Shown: positions 46,766 through 55,055, numbered from the stretch's first letter. The stretch is DNA of 64,000 nt from Candidatus Aenigmatarchaeota archaeon (GCA_016184005.1 JACPDL010000003.1:297632-361631), one strand, 5' to 3'. A program made the numbers and translations. The notes: generated by a model not told the origin, from the letters alone.

Positions 46766-48031
46766 ATGGATGTTACTTCAGAAAAAGAAAAATCGAAAAT
46801 TGCATATGTAATTTGCGGCGGTACTATATTTAGCGAATGGACTCCTGAAGGAAGAAGACCTGTGACTTCCGGAGAAGAACTCCTTCAGAAATATCTTCCC
46901 CGCTTATCCAGAGAAGCTGACGTTGCAACAAAGGAAATATGGAGGCTTGACAGCACCAATATGCATTATCCTGAGTATAAGAAAGTTGCTGAAGAGATTT
47001 GCAGGTTCGTGAAAGATGGCTATGCTCCAGTTGACGCGCAGGGAACAGATTCAATGGCATACGGCGCAGCTTTCATAGTTTCAAGAATTCCTTTCAAGAG
47101 GGTACCTTTCGTTATTGCAGGCTCAATGCACTCAATAGGCGAGGAAGATTCAGATGCCCTGCCAAATCTTGAGGCCGCAACTATGGTTGCGATGCGAAAA
47201 GATTTTCCGGGAACATATGTATGCGTGAATGAAGGTGAAATCCACAGGGCTGCAAGAAGCGTAAAAGTAAAGCCAAATGAACCCAGGGAAACAAAAGAAG
47301 GAGTATCTACAGTGCCTGTGAAAAAGTCGTTCTCAAGCGGGCATTATCCAGTCATCGGCAGGATCGCAGGCGGCGAATTTGAATACACAAGCGATGGTGA
47401 AAGGGCACAGAAAAGGTTTGCTGAAAGGCAGGAAAGAAGGCTGGATTATTTCAGGCCGCTTTTCGATGAATTCGGCGAGCCTCTGTTCCTGCCGCATTAC
47501 GAGAACGTGGTTGTTATAGATCTTCATCCCAATTTTCAGCCAGAAATCCTGGATGCTGCTTTCAAGGACAAGTACAGAGCAGTTCTGCTGATGGCTCCGG
47601 GAACAGGAGGCATATCTGACAGCCCCAGGCACATGGCACTTGTCCCGAAGATAGAAAGATGGGTGAAAGACGGCAGATATGTTGTCATTGCACCAAAGAT
47701 TACGCATGCAATTATTGATCAAGAATACGAGGTTAACAGGAAAAGTGTTGAGGCAGGTGCTGTAATCACTTACGACATGCATGCAGATTTTGCCCTTGCT
47801 AAAGCTGAATTGGCTGCAGGCCTTGCGCAGACCCCTGCAGAATTCAAAAAAATACTCTACTTCAATTTTGAAGACGAGATAGACGAAAGGCTTATACCTG
47901 AAAGTGAAAGAACTTCCGACGAAGAAATACGTGCCATACTGAAAAAAGTTCTGGGCAGGAAGAACGGAAACGGTACGTTTTTGGACAGGCTGAGAAACAT
48001 AGTTCCGTGGGCTTGGCAGAAAGAACCTTAG
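46766..48031 (+). CDS. asparaginase/GatD-family amidohydrolase
   Basis: A 421-residue protein of the L-asparaginase/GatD fold. The first catalytic Thr is in VICGGTIFS, and the second Thr-Asp pair is in AQGTDSMAYGAA, where the usual HGTD has become QGTD. A SDALPNLEAA segment follows. The C-terminal half has a second Rossmann domain (YRAVLLMAPGTGGI...YVVIAPKITHAII). No gatE is nearby, so GatD in Glu-tRNA(Gln) amidation is possible but unproven; a diverged asparaginase is the alternative. ATG at 46766 is preferred. Confidence 0.8.
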   Translation: MDVTSEKEKSKIAYVICGGTIFSEWTPEGRRPVTSGEELLQKYLPRLSREADVATKEIWRLDSTNMHYPEYKKVAEEICRFVKDGYAPVDAQGTDSMAYGAAFIVSRIPFKRVPFVIAGSMHSIGEEDSDALPNLEAATMVAMRKDFPGTYVCVNEGEIHRAARSVKVKPNEPRETKEGVSTVPVKKSFSSGHYPVIGRIAGGEFEYTSDGERAQKRFAERQERRLDYFRPLFDEFGEPLFLPHYENVVVIDLHPNFQPEILDAAFKDKYRAVLLMAPGTGGISDSPRHMALVPKIERWVKDGRYVVIAPKITHAIIDQEYEVNRKSVEAGAVITYDMHADFALAKAELAAGLAQTPAEFKKILYFNFEDEIDERLIPESERTSDEEIRAILKKVLGRKNGNGTFLDRLRNIVPWAWQKEP

Positions 48032-48477
48032 GACTCTATATTCTTCAGCACTATCGACGTCAACGTGCTTAGGACGCCGTCAATTTCCCTGAGGCGGTTA
48101 ATGACAAGATTGTGAAGGTCGTTGATGCTTGTTGCGGACACTTTGATTATTATATCACTGGTGCCTGTTACAATGGCGCATTCTTCAACTTCAGGCATTT
48201 TGCGAATATTACGGGCTATTTCTTCCTGGGAAAGCTTTGTGCCATCCGCCTTGGTGTAGGTTACTGCTATGTGGACATATGCGGTAACCGCCCTGCCAAG
48301 CTTCTCCTTGTCAACAGAAACCGAATAAGATTTTATTATCCCTTCCTGTTCCATTCGCTTGATCCTGTTATGCACCGTAGTTATTGGTATACCTGTCTTG
48401 CCGCTTATCTCGCGCGATGAGTACTTAGAATTTTTCTGCAACATGCTTAGTATCAGTTCGTCTTTTTTGTTCAGCAT
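48028..48477 (-). CDS. Lrp/AsnC-family transcription regulator
   Basis: A 149-residue regulator. The winged HTH is MLNKKDELILSMLQKNSKYSSREISGKTGIPITTVHNRIKRMEQEGIIKSY, and the RAM/ACT-like ligand domain follows (VTAYVHIAVTY...MPEVEECAIVTGTSDIIIKVSATSINDLHNLVINRL). ATG at 48477 is chosen because GCTTAAATAA is centred about 27 nt upstream. Repeated CCATTAAT sequences around that box suggest autoregulation. It overlaps the end of the asparaginase-family gene convergently. Confidence 0.93.
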   Translation of the reverse strand: MLNKKDELILSMLQKNSKYSSREISGKTGIPITTVHNRIKRMEQEGIIKSYSVSVDKEKLGRAVTAYVHIAVTYTKADGTKLSQEEIARNIRKMPEVEECAIVTGTSDIIIKVSATSINDLHNLVINRLREIDGVLSTLTSIVLKNIES

Positions 48478-48493
48478 AACATACATTTTTACC

Positions 48494-48527
48494 ATTAATT
48501 ATTTAAGCTTGCTTGCCATTAATGGAA
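48494..48527 (-). promoter_or_regulatory. Lrp gene promoter with repeated CCATTAAT sites
   Basis: CCATTAAT at 48494 and the palindrome CCATTAATGG at 48518 flank the TATA box TTATTTAAGC (48501-48510), 24 nt apart. This placement fits an autoregulatory Lrp operator. Confidence 0.5.
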
Positions 48528-48713
48528 AAATTACAATATAAGTCATTATTTTAGGAAATATTTCTAATAAATCCATACAAGGAATATCAGAAATAGTTAA
48601 ACTTTTACTAATAAGCAATAGTTTTGTCAATTATTGGGATTATAGAAAATATTTCCACTATTATCTGTAAAAGAAACACATTTTGTAAAAAATTTCACGT
48701 CAGAATGAACAAA

Positions 48714-48758
48714 TTATATATACAAAGCTAGCTATATAATCACTATCAGAAATGATAG
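48714..48758 (+). promoter_or_regulatory. promoter and inverted repeat of the AbrB (2) operon
   Basis: TTATATATAC (48714-48723) is followed by CTATCAgaaaTGATAG (48743-48758), located near the expected start site, a candidate operator. The preceding 48528-48713 holds only A/T-rich sequence with two GAAATATTTC-like palindromes and no supported ORF. Confidence 0.5.
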
Positions 48759-48791
48759 TATTAACAGCAGGAACTATGGGGTGTGCATATC

Positions 48792-48935
48792 ATGAAACTG
48801 CCGGTTTGTTGCAAGGAAGAAATGAAGATGAAGCTTGAATCCCCGCGATTCATAGAAGCCGTGTGCATGAAATGCCAGGATAGTGTCTTTGTGAAAAAGC
48901 TGGTTGAGCTTAAACCCCAACTAATAGACGACTAG
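48792..48935 (+). CDS. 47-residue cysteine-rich protein, cotranscribed with AbrB (2)
   Basis: Below the track's limit. The frame reads MKLPVCCKEEMKMKLESPRF then IEAVCMKCQDSVFVKKLVEL and KPQLIDD. CC and CxxC could bind zinc. It ends 8 nt before the GTG of the AbrB-type gene, with an AGGTG site between, so the two form an operon. Function unknown; a regulatory partner is possible. Confidence 0.65.
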   Translation: MKLPVCCKEEMKMKLESPRFIEAVCMKCQDSVFVKKLVELKPQLIDD

Positions 48936-48943
48936 GTGTTTGA

Positions 48944-49330
48944 GTGCAGCTGACTTTTACCAAACTAGATGCCAAAGGCAGGATATCAATACCTGCGCAC
49001 GTGAGGAATTCCGTGGGCATCAGAAACGGGGACAGGGTGGCTTTTGTTACAAAGGACTCAAAAGAAATAACTATTCTGCCTTCCATAAGCGATAGTACAG
49101 CAACGCTGACGGCCATAATGAGCGATCACCATAAGGGCATGACAAGAATCATCAACATTCTCAATTCCCATAGGATAAGCGTTATATCAATGGAGAGCTT
49201 TACGCTGGAAAGGAATGAGAAATTTGAATGTAACTTTGTCGTTGGTCTTGAGGGTTACAGCGACATCGATGCACTAAAAAAAGAGATAAAGGACGGCAGC
49301 ATAGAAGATATAGAAATCACAAGCAACTGA
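48944..49330 (+). CDS. AbrB-type regulator with ACT-like C-terminal domain (2)
   Basis: A 128-residue paralogue of the protein at 46.3 kb. The AbrB/SpoVT domain is FTKLDAKGRISIPAHVRNSVGIRNGDRVAFVTKDSKEI and the ACT-like part is MTRIINILNSHRISVISMESF...FECNFVVGLEGYSDIDALKKEI. The start is a GTG directly after the small cysteine-rich ORF. As an AbrB dimer it should bind DNA; a ligand for the ACT-like domain is unknown. Confidence 0.82.
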   Translation: MQLTFTKLDAKGRISIPAHVRNSVGIRNGDRVAFVTKDSKEITILPSISDSTATLTAIMSDHHKGMTRIINILNSHRISVISMESFTLERNEKFECNFVVGLEGYSDIDALKKEIKDGSIEDIEITSN

Positions 49331-49331
49331 T

Positions 49332-49862
49332 CTAGCGCAGGCGTACCAGGATTTCTTCCAGCCAGAGCCTAGGATAACCAAGAAGTGGCACCGCCAAGAC
49401 AGCCTTTCCTTCTATCTGCGACATCTGCACCGCGCACTTGTCCTGTGCTGGATTATTGTCACCTTTCGTTACAAGGGTGCTGCCTTCCGCCTTTATAATC
49501 CTGTGGACTATTGTCTCGTCAATAGAGAAACAGCCGCTTTGGGGATGATAAACAATTATATCGCCGACTTCGAGCTTTTCATCGCTGACTATGAATAGTA
49601 TATCCCCTTTGTTAAGGCCGTTCTTTGCTGCGAATTTCGAGAATTTTCCTTTGTCTATGCCTATTGATTCATAGTATGCAAGCTTCTGGTTCCACCAGTC
49701 ATCGAACTGCTGATTATGAAACATTGACAGTGAAGCCACGGAAACTATGGGCGTTGAGGTGTGGGCTGCTAATGCCAACAACTGATAGAAAACCCAGGCT
49801 GCAATAAACGCTGCAACTATTTCCAGGATCTCTTTCAGCCATTTCTTGTTCTTCATCATCAC
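49332..49862 (-). CDS. type I signal peptidase
   Basis: A 176-residue membrane-anchored signal peptidase. An N-terminal helix (EILEIVAAFIAAWVFYQLLALAA) precedes the catalytic Ser in SVASLSMFHN and the segments GDILFIV...VGDIIVYHP and DETIVHRIIKAEGSTLVTKGDNN. The 'VHRI' His takes the place of the bacterial Lys, as in archaeal/eukaryotic Sec11. It cleaves signal peptides of exported proteins such as the large dockerin protein. Confidence 0.93.
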   Translation of the reverse strand: MMMKNKKWLKEILEIVAAFIAAWVFYQLLALAAHTSTPIVSVASLSMFHNQQFDDWWNQKLAYYESIGIDKGKFSKFAAKNGLNKGDILFIVSDEKLEVGDIIVYHPQSGCFSIDETIVHRIIKAEGSTLVTKGDNNPAQDKCAVQMSQIEGKAVLAVPLLGYPRLWLEEILVRLR

Positions 49863-49892
49863 ATCACGGTTGCTATAACTTAAATAGAATAT

Positions 49893-50453
49893 TCAGGCCC
49901 TGCCGCGGGATTCTCCTGACAGGCCCGAAGCTATCAGGTGTGCGACTCTTATAGGCTCGGGCATGTTTCCATGCAGGCATGTGATGCTCAAGACTTTTTC
50001 GCAGTCCCGGGTGCTTAGGCCGCTCTTTTGGTAGAAAATTTTCTCGTAACTATAGATCTTTCCGGCTCTTTTTGCAATTTCAAGCCGTTTTTTGCTGTTG
50101 CCCGGCTTCTTCATTGCTTCGAAGAAACTTTTCTTGTCCGGCTTCTTCCGAAGAACTGCTATGACAGGCAACCGTGTTTTCTTGTTGAGTTCTTTCAGGT
50201 CAACAACGTTGAAGCCTGCCATTGTTATGCCGTCAAGCATGATTACTGAAAGCTGGTCATAATGCCTGGAGCCCGTGATCCTTTCGGCAAGCTTTTCTGT
50301 TGCGTCGAATCCGTCTTTTTTTACCCCTGTTGATAGTAAACCATCGATGAACTTTCCGCCGCGGAATACCACGCCGACAACAAGAACATTCTTTTGTCCG
50401 GACTTATGTGAGCAGTCGTCCCAGCCGATTATGCGTATCTCATCTTTTATCAT
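49893..50453 (-). CDS. DUF99-family protein (UPF0215)
   Basis: A 186-residue protein of the archaeal DUF99 family (IGWDDCSHKSGQKNVLVVGVVFRGGKFIDGLLSTGVKKDG ... DQLSVIMLDGITMAGFNVVDLKEL). Members resemble endonuclease V/dU folds, and an uracil/deaminated-base nuclease role has been proposed for the family. The acidic residues DD near the start and LD in the middle fit an RNase H-like active site. It is at the end of the minus-strand rpoL-dph2-exosome cluster. Confidence 0.85.
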   Translation of the reverse strand: MIKDEIRIIGWDDCSHKSGQKNVLVVGVVFRGGKFIDGLLSTGVKKDGFDATEKLAERITGSRHYDQLSVIMLDGITMAGFNVVDLKELNKKTRLPVIAVLRKKPDKKSFFEAMKKPGNSKKRLEIAKRAGKIYSYEKIFYQKSGLSTRDCEKVLSITCLHGNMPEPIRVAHLIASGLSGESRGRA

Positions 50454-50477
50454 AGAAATAATTTTGATGAAGATTCT

Positions 50478-50666
50478 TTAAGAATCAGATCTGTCTTTAC
50501 ATTCCTGGTCAACTGAATAAGCCTCTATTGCTTTTGTTTGGTCGCTTACTCTTGTTGTTACGGTCTTCCTGTATCTTGCTCCAGTGGCTGTTCCGCCGCA
50601 TTCAATGCACGTGGCATTCGTTTCTCCCTGGAATGTGTAAGTTGTTATCTTCTTAACGTCTAACAT
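50478..50666 (-). CDS. small hypothetical protein, 62 aa
   Basis: The ATG at 50666 (MLDVKKITTYTF) has a GGTGA upstream and begins 15 nt after the rpoL stop; the track start at 50684 is a GTG overlapping rpoL. It has a CIECGG pair and one later Cys (QECKDR), perhaps a partial zinc ribbon, within a beta-rich chain (RYRKTVTTRVSDQTKAIEAYSV). No family recognised. It is probably part of the rpoL transcript. Confidence 0.6.
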   Translation of the reverse strand: MLDVKKITTYTFQGETNATCIECGGTATGARYRKTVTTRVSDQTKAIEAYSVDQECKDRSDS

Positions 50667-50680
50667 GGAATCACCGAGAT

Positions 50681-50941
50681 TCACTTCAGGGTCGCATTGA
50701 GCTGCTTCCTTAAAGCCCTGACGTCTTCTATTATCCTTTCAGTTGCATCGACAACGGATTTCTTCGGATTTTTGCTTTTCACGACAAGAACAGGCTTGGA
50801 AAGATAGGTATGTTCAATGTTATACGCGGCAAAATCTATCTTTTCTTTCCATACGTTTTCATTGAGCAGGTTGACCAGCGTGACATCCGGCACTTCTATC
50901 TTTACCTTTTCTTTTTCATTCTCTATGATTTCGATTTTCAT
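50681..50941 (-). CDS. rpoL: RNA polymerase subunit L (Rpo11)
   Basis: An 86-residue archaeal RNA polymerase subunit, half of the D/L heterodimer that nucleates assembly. EIPDVTLVNLLNENVW-type sequence (here VPDVTLVNLLNENVWKEKIDFAAYNIEHTYLSKPVLVVKSK) and the terminal helix ATERIIEDVRALRKQL match Rpo11/RPB11. Its ATG overlaps the dph2 stop (TAATG). The dph2-rpoL pairing is common in archaea. Confidence 0.95.
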   Translation of the reverse strand: MKIEIIENEKEKVKIEVPDVTLVNLLNENVWKEKIDFAAYNIEHTYLSKPVLVVKSKNPKKSVVDATERIIEDVRALRKQLNATLK

Positions 50942-51849
50942 TATAACACCTCTGGGAACAGCAACTCAACATCCGTGGCATTTATCATGGGCTTGGAAAG
51001 GTCGCCGTCAGTTATTCTTGGGCATGCGGTATTAATGTAGGCATCTACCTGCAGGCCAAGCAGCTTTTCGCCGCTTATCTCGTCCATTACGAGTATGCAG
51101 GCTCCCTTACCATTTTTCTGCAGATAGTCTTTAATTCGTTTCGCCTTGCGAAGCAGCTCTGACTGGCCCTCTTTTGTCGATACAAGAATAGCAAAGCTTT
51201 TGGCGTCTCTCGCGCGGAATATGCTGGCGTATCTCCTTTTCTCGAATATTTTTGTGTCCAGCAACTCTATCTTTTTAGTTTCCAGGTCTAACGTGTACAG
51301 GGGTTTATCAGATTTTATGCCCAGCGGATGGAATTTCCCCGAGCCCACGAAAAGGAATGCGTCTACCTGACGCTCAATCTTCGTGGCGTTCCCGGACCAG
51401 CAGCCAAGTATCTGGCCGCCCATAACTGCTGTTTTGCCGCTTTCTTCGAGCTTTGTTTTGACTCTATCTATCATGTTCATGTGTTGAACCGATGTGAGTA
51501 TGCCAACCACGTTCTCCTTGATTTCTGAGAATTCTACGCCAGTGAGATCCGATTCCAGTTCCCATGGCCAGTAAATAACAGGTATCTCGCTTTTTATGTC
51601 GCGGTAAAACTTGTTGTGGCCGACATGCACAATGGCATCGCATTTCATGATCCTGGCTTCTTCCAAGCGAATGTCGCAGGCGCCATATGTTGCGTCTATT
51701 GAGTATACGACCTCCACGCCGCCCTTTTCGATAGCTGCGATTATTTCCATAGAATTCCGCTTTAGCCCTTCCGGAAGCTGAATCAATACCCTTTTTGCAT
51801 TCGTTTTTGCGATTTCTGCAGATAAGCCACTAATTGCTGATTGTAACAT
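50941..51849 (-). CDS. dph2: diphthamide biosynthesis protein Dph2
   Basis: A 302-residue enzyme that makes the first C-C bond of diphthamide on elongation factor 2, using SAM and a 4Fe-4S cluster. Family features are RVLIQLPEGLKRNSMEIIAAIEK, SIDATYGACDIRLEEA (Cys 1), GGQILGCWSG (Cys 2), GSGKFHPLGI and VDAYINTACPRIT (Cys 3). ATG at 51849 (MLQSAISGL) is chosen: a CTTAAAC box is about 28 nt upstream. It relies on the Fe-S pathway encoded nearby. Confidence 0.94.
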   Translation of the reverse strand: MLQSAISGLSAEIAKTNAKRVLIQLPEGLKRNSMEIIAAIEKGGVEVVYSIDATYGACDIRLEEARIMKCDAIVHVGHNKFYRDIKSEIPVIYWPWELESDLTGVEFSEIKENVVGILTSVQHMNMIDRVKTKLEESGKTAVMGGQILGCWSGNATKIERQVDAFLFVGSGKFHPLGIKSDKPLYTLDLETKKIELLDTKIFEKRRYASIFRARDAKSFAILVSTKEGQSELLRKAKRIKDYLQKNGKGACILVMDEISGEKLLGLQVDAYINTACPRITDGDLSKPMINATDVELLFPEVL

Positions 51850-51952
51850 AGCGTGAAATTTATCAGAAAAGTTTAAGAACAAGATGAGCTTTTTAAATGT
51901 TTAGAAATGGAAATTATTATACAAAAGAATAAAAATAAAAATTAAGAAAAAA

Positions 51953-52747
51953 TCAGGCATTTTCTTTTATGAGTTCCCTGACCTCGTTGCTTTTTTCTAT
52001 TGCGAGTTCCAGAGCTGCGTCAACGTCTTCTTCTGTTATGCCTGATTCGCCGCCTTTTTGCATGGAGCAGAGAACTGTTTTTCCATCTTTATCAGCTGTT
52101 CCGATGGTTAATCGGGCGTCCATGGCACGGGTCTCTGCAGAGTTCGGATCCACCATCAGCCTGTCGTTTATCTTCACGATTGTCGTGGATAAAGGAATGC
52201 CCTTTATTGGTATTTTTTCAGGGCCTTTCCTGCCGGAGATTATTTTTCCCTCGGAATCCAGTTCAGGTATCGTGGAATTTAGCAGGGCTGAGATTGCTGC
52301 GATGCCGCATGCGTCAAACAGGTTGCCGTCGTCATTGAGCACGTCGATATCCACAAACACCATCCATACCTTCTCCCCTTCCTTGATGCAGAGCTTGTTG
52401 AAATCTACGCATTTCGACTCGCGGATGGCCCTGTCAACAACCCTTGAAAGCTCTACAGCTTCCTCGCCCGGCGGGCCGGGTTCAAATTCAGGCGACGCCA
52501 GCGGAACAAGTTCAGCTCCAACCATGAGCACTCCTTCGTCAGGCGTATCACTGAAAGGCGTGCCCGGTTCCATCTTGATGCCGGCCAAGACTTCCGTGTT
52601 GCCGATGCGTACGCGCGAAGAACCCTCGGCGCTTGTTACTGCGTTTGTCTCGATAGTTATATTGCGGTACTGCGAGAATTGCCTTGAATCTATTCTTTTG
52701 CCGCTTTCAGCCATGTTCTGTATAAGCGAAGTGTCTATCTCAATCAT
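51953..52747 (-). CDS. rrp42: exosome subunit Rrp42
   Basis: A 264-residue RNase PH-like, non-catalytic subunit of the archaeal exosome ring. It has IDSRQFSQYRNITIETNAVTSAEGSSRVRIGNTEVLAG and a long core with VDFNKLCIKEGEKVWMVFVDIDVLNDDGNLFDACG. It pairs with Rrp41 in a hexamer. Its start overlaps the rrp41 end by 8 nt. It ends the SBDS-rrp4-rrp41-rrp42 operon. Confidence 0.95.
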   Translation of the reverse strand: MIEIDTSLIQNMAESGKRIDSRQFSQYRNITIETNAVTSAEGSSRVRIGNTEVLAGIKMEPGTPFSDTPDEGVLMVGAELVPLASPEFEPGPPGEEAVELSRVVDRAIRESKCVDFNKLCIKEGEKVWMVFVDIDVLNDDGNLFDACGIAAISALLNSTIPELDSEGKIISGRKGPEKIPIKGIPLSTTIVKINDRLMVDPNSAETRAMDARLTIGTADKDGKTVLCSMQKGGESGITEEDVDAALELAIEKSNEVRELIKENA

Positions 52748-53492
52748 TCATATCACCCTCTCCTTGTGATTCTTCACCTTGCGGTTCTTCATGCTGGTAT
52801 TTTTTCCTGAGAGCTTTCTTCTGCTCCTCATAAACAACGCCGCAGCCTTTGATGGCGAGCTTTATTATTTCTTTCATTTCCTTGCTGTCCGTTATCCCGT
52901 CCATCTGAAGCAGCGTTATTTGCTTTGTCCTGTGGCAATATGCGACAGGCAGGTCAAGCTCGCCTTCCGTGTCTTCCTTGCCGGCCACATCAAGAACTAC
53001 TGTATCTCCAACCTTTCCGGCGGAGCATGAAGCGATAAGGTCCATCATAGGAACCCCGGCGTCTGCCAGCGCAAGCGATGCGGCATTGATTCCTGCAACC
53101 CGCGTCGATGCATCTGCCTGCAGGACTTCTATGTAGACGTCTATTGCGGTCTTCGGGAATTCTTCCACGTCTATTACAGGCAGTATTGCTTCCCTTGTTA
53201 CCTTTGATATCTCGGTGCTCCTCCTGTTTGTTCCCGGCCTTGAGCGTTCTGATGTTGAAAAAGGCGCCATCTTGTAGTACGTCCTGAGTATAGCTTTCTC
53301 AGCCTGTTCATCATGCTTTGGGTGCACTTTTTTCGGTCCGTAAACGCCTGCAATCACAAGCGTATTCCCGAGCCTGAAAAATGCCGAGCCGTTTGCATTC
53401 TTCAGCACGCCTACTTTCGCTTCAATATGGCGGAGCTGGTCAAATCTTCTTCCATCGTAACGTATTCCGTTTTTCATCGTTTTTTCGTCCAT
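52740..53492 (-). CDS. rrp41: exosome subunit Rrp41 (catalytic)
   Basis: A 250-residue phosphorolytic RNase PH-like subunit. IRYDGRRFDQLRHIEAKVGVLKNANGSAFFRLGNTLV is the N-terminal strand region; RPGTNRRSTEISKVTREAIL holds the phosphate-binding Arg/Ser; and INAASLALADAGVPMMDLIASCSAG with the Asp pair DVAGKEDTEGELDLPVAY forms the active site. Acidic C-terminal tail. It degrades or tails RNA from 3' ends with Rrp42 and Rrp4. Confidence 0.96.
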   Translation of the reverse strand: MDEKTMKNGIRYDGRRFDQLRHIEAKVGVLKNANGSAFFRLGNTLVIAGVYGPKKVHPKHDEQAEKAILRTYYKMAPFSTSERSRPGTNRRSTEISKVTREAILPVIDVEEFPKTAIDVYIEVLQADASTRVAGINAASLALADAGVPMMDLIASCSAGKVGDTVVLDVAGKEDTEGELDLPVAYCHRTKQITLLQMDGITDSKEMKEIIKLAIKGCGVVYEEQKKALRKKYQHEEPQGEESQGEGDMND

Positions 53493-53503
53493 AGTATCAC
53501 CAC

Positions 53504-54232
53504 TTATAATTTTTCTCCCTCTGCGATCCTGTCTTTCATAAGGTTTTCAAGCATGTCTTTTATGTAATTTGTCAGGCCGCTTACATGCGATTTTTCCTCT
53601 ATTGTCATGACAGCTTCTGCAGCAATATCCTCGTTTTCGCCCTTCACCCACACAAGCCCGTTCTGGCCGACAACGATCTGGGTTTCTGTCATGTTCTTTA
53701 TCATCTCTACCATCGAGCCGCCTTTTCCGATGATCCTCGGGACTTTTGCAGGCGTTACCTTGATTATCCTTCCTCCTTTGAGTTTCCTGCATTTCCTGTT
53801 TCTCATGGAAAGCTGCACGTTCTTTGTCTTTGATATGGAGGATATCTCCGCGAACACCATGTCGTTGTAATCGAGATATTTAGTCAAGTCTGTCTTTGTA
53901 AGGTCGATGAAATCTTCAGTCGCTTCGCTCAGCGGCAGTACAGCCTGGTAAGGCGAGTTTATGTCAATGAGCCATTTTGAGAATATCACGTCCTCGATCT
54001 TGCCAACAACTCCGTCGCCGCGCTTCGGATTGTATATGCCGCTCAGCGGTATCACGAAGAACATGCCGTTCTTTTCCTCTGCAAGGCCTACGTGCTTCGA
54101 GAATACGTCATCGTCATATTCGTAAGCGCCATGGCCTGCGCGCCCTTTTCCCAGCAAGTCGCCGGGTATCACAAGTTTTCTTCCGTTCATGTCAATCAAC
54201 TCCAATTTTTCACCTGAATAATTTTTTATCAT
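53504..54232 (-). CDS. rrp4: exosome cap subunit Rrp4
   Basis: A 242-residue RNA-binding cap: an N-terminal domain (RKLVIPGDLLGKGRAGHGAYEYDDDVFSKHVG), an S1 domain (GDGVVGKIEDVIFSKWLIDINSPYQAVLPLSE) and a C-terminal KH domain (KVTPAKVPRIIGKGGSMVEMIKNMTETQIVVGQNG). Its ATG overlaps the SBDS stop (ATGA). It recruits RNA to the Rrp41/Rrp42 ring. Confidence 0.96.
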   Translation of the reverse strand: MIKNYSGEKLELIDMNGRKLVIPGDLLGKGRAGHGAYEYDDDVFSKHVGLAEEKNGMFFVIPLSGIYNPKRGDGVVGKIEDVIFSKWLIDINSPYQAVLPLSEATEDFIDLTKTDLTKYLDYNDMVFAEISSISKTKNVQLSMRNRKCRKLKGGRIIKVTPAKVPRIIGKGGSMVEMIKNMTETQIVVGQNGLVWVKGENEDIAAEAVMTIEEKSHVSGLTNYIKDMLENLMKDRIAEGEKL

Positions 54233-54930
54233 TCCTTTTTCGTTTCTGTTATGCGCACAGTGCCTTCTGTCAGTGCACCCAGGCGCCTGTAAGCGCTGTC
54301 TTTCAGCCCTGCCGGGACCAAGATCTTTGCGTTGAGAGATCCGTCATTCCCCCAGCTTGAGCCCTGCAGGCTGCCAATATCCTTGAGCATGCCAAATGCG
54401 CGGCTTGCATATTGCGCTGATATGTGGATGTCTAGTATAATCTCCTCAAGAGAAATGGGCATAAGCTGCTTTAGCGCCTTTACAACATCGCCTACCTGCT
54501 GCTCCGCGGGCTTGAATGGATCGATGGAGATGCGGGACTGTTCCATGGCTGCCAGAATGCGGTCCTGCGGATGCGGAACCCTTGTCTGCGGGTTCATTGC
54601 ATACTTGCTTATGAAAGAAGCAACCTGCTTCTTCTTTTCTTCAGTCTTCTTCCTTCTGTATTCTGTTGTAAGCTGGACATCACCCTGCTTGACTATAGAC
54701 TCCCCTATTTTTTCAACGTCCTGCGTGCTGAAAGCTTTCTCTATGTCGCTTGCCGGTGCCCTCAGGCCTTTTTTTGCATCAGTAAAAATAAGGTTTACAG
54801 CAAGCATACGCGAAAGAGAAACAGTCTTTCCTTCCTTGAGATCATAAGCTATATCCGGATCAACGAGAATTTCGAAATGTTTTCCGTCTTTGTCATATTT
54901 TGCTATGATTGCTTCGTCAACAGTAACCAT
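54229..54930 (-). CDS. sdo1: SBDS ribosome maturation protein
   Basis: A 233-residue protein of the SBDS family: FEILVDPDIAYDLKEGKTVSLSRMLAVNLIFTDAKKGLRA (N-terminal SBDS domain), DVEKIGESIVKQGDVQLTTEYRRK, then two helical/ferredoxin-like domains with SFISKYAMNPQTRVPHPQDRI and ISLEEIILDIHISAQYASRAF. In archaea it is encoded with the exosome genes, as here, and is thought to aid 60S-type subunit maturation. It is the first gene of the operon, after a structured leader. Confidence 0.96.
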   Translation of the reverse strand: MVTVDEAIIAKYDKDGKHFEILVDPDIAYDLKEGKTVSLSRMLAVNLIFTDAKKGLRAPASDIEKAFSTQDVEKIGESIVKQGDVQLTTEYRRKKTEEKKKQVASFISKYAMNPQTRVPHPQDRILAAMEQSRISIDPFKPAEQQVGDVVKALKQLMPISLEEIILDIHISAQYASRAFGMLKDIGSLQGSSWGNDGSLNAKILVPAGLKDSAYRRLGALTEGTVRITETKKE

Positions 54931-55055
54931 TCTGTCACCTGTAACCAGCCCCTATCGCGTACCACAATGCTGTGTAACCAAGGGGCTTTTTTGTAACGGC
55001 AAATTCGAGGAAAGTTCAGCAGTGAATCACTGCAAACCTGTTCGCCTTATTATTT
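54931..55055 (-). promoter_or_regulatory. structured 5' leader of the SBDS-exosome operon
   Basis: Read on the minus strand, a TTAAATAATAAGG box is followed by a stem GGCGAA/TTTGCC enclosing the perfect hairpin GCAGTGATTCACTGC, then a second stem-loop AGCCCC/GGGGCT. This predicts a leader of roughly 100 nt, unusual here where most first genes look leaderless. On the plus strand the GGGGCT stem ends in T6. Confidence 0.5.

Noticed and set aside
55007-55017. GAGGAAAGTTC resembles the conserved CR-I of RNase P RNA
   Set aside because: Only about 130 nt is available between genes, the other conserved RNase P regions are missing, and the motif falls inside a local hairpin of the SBDS leader.
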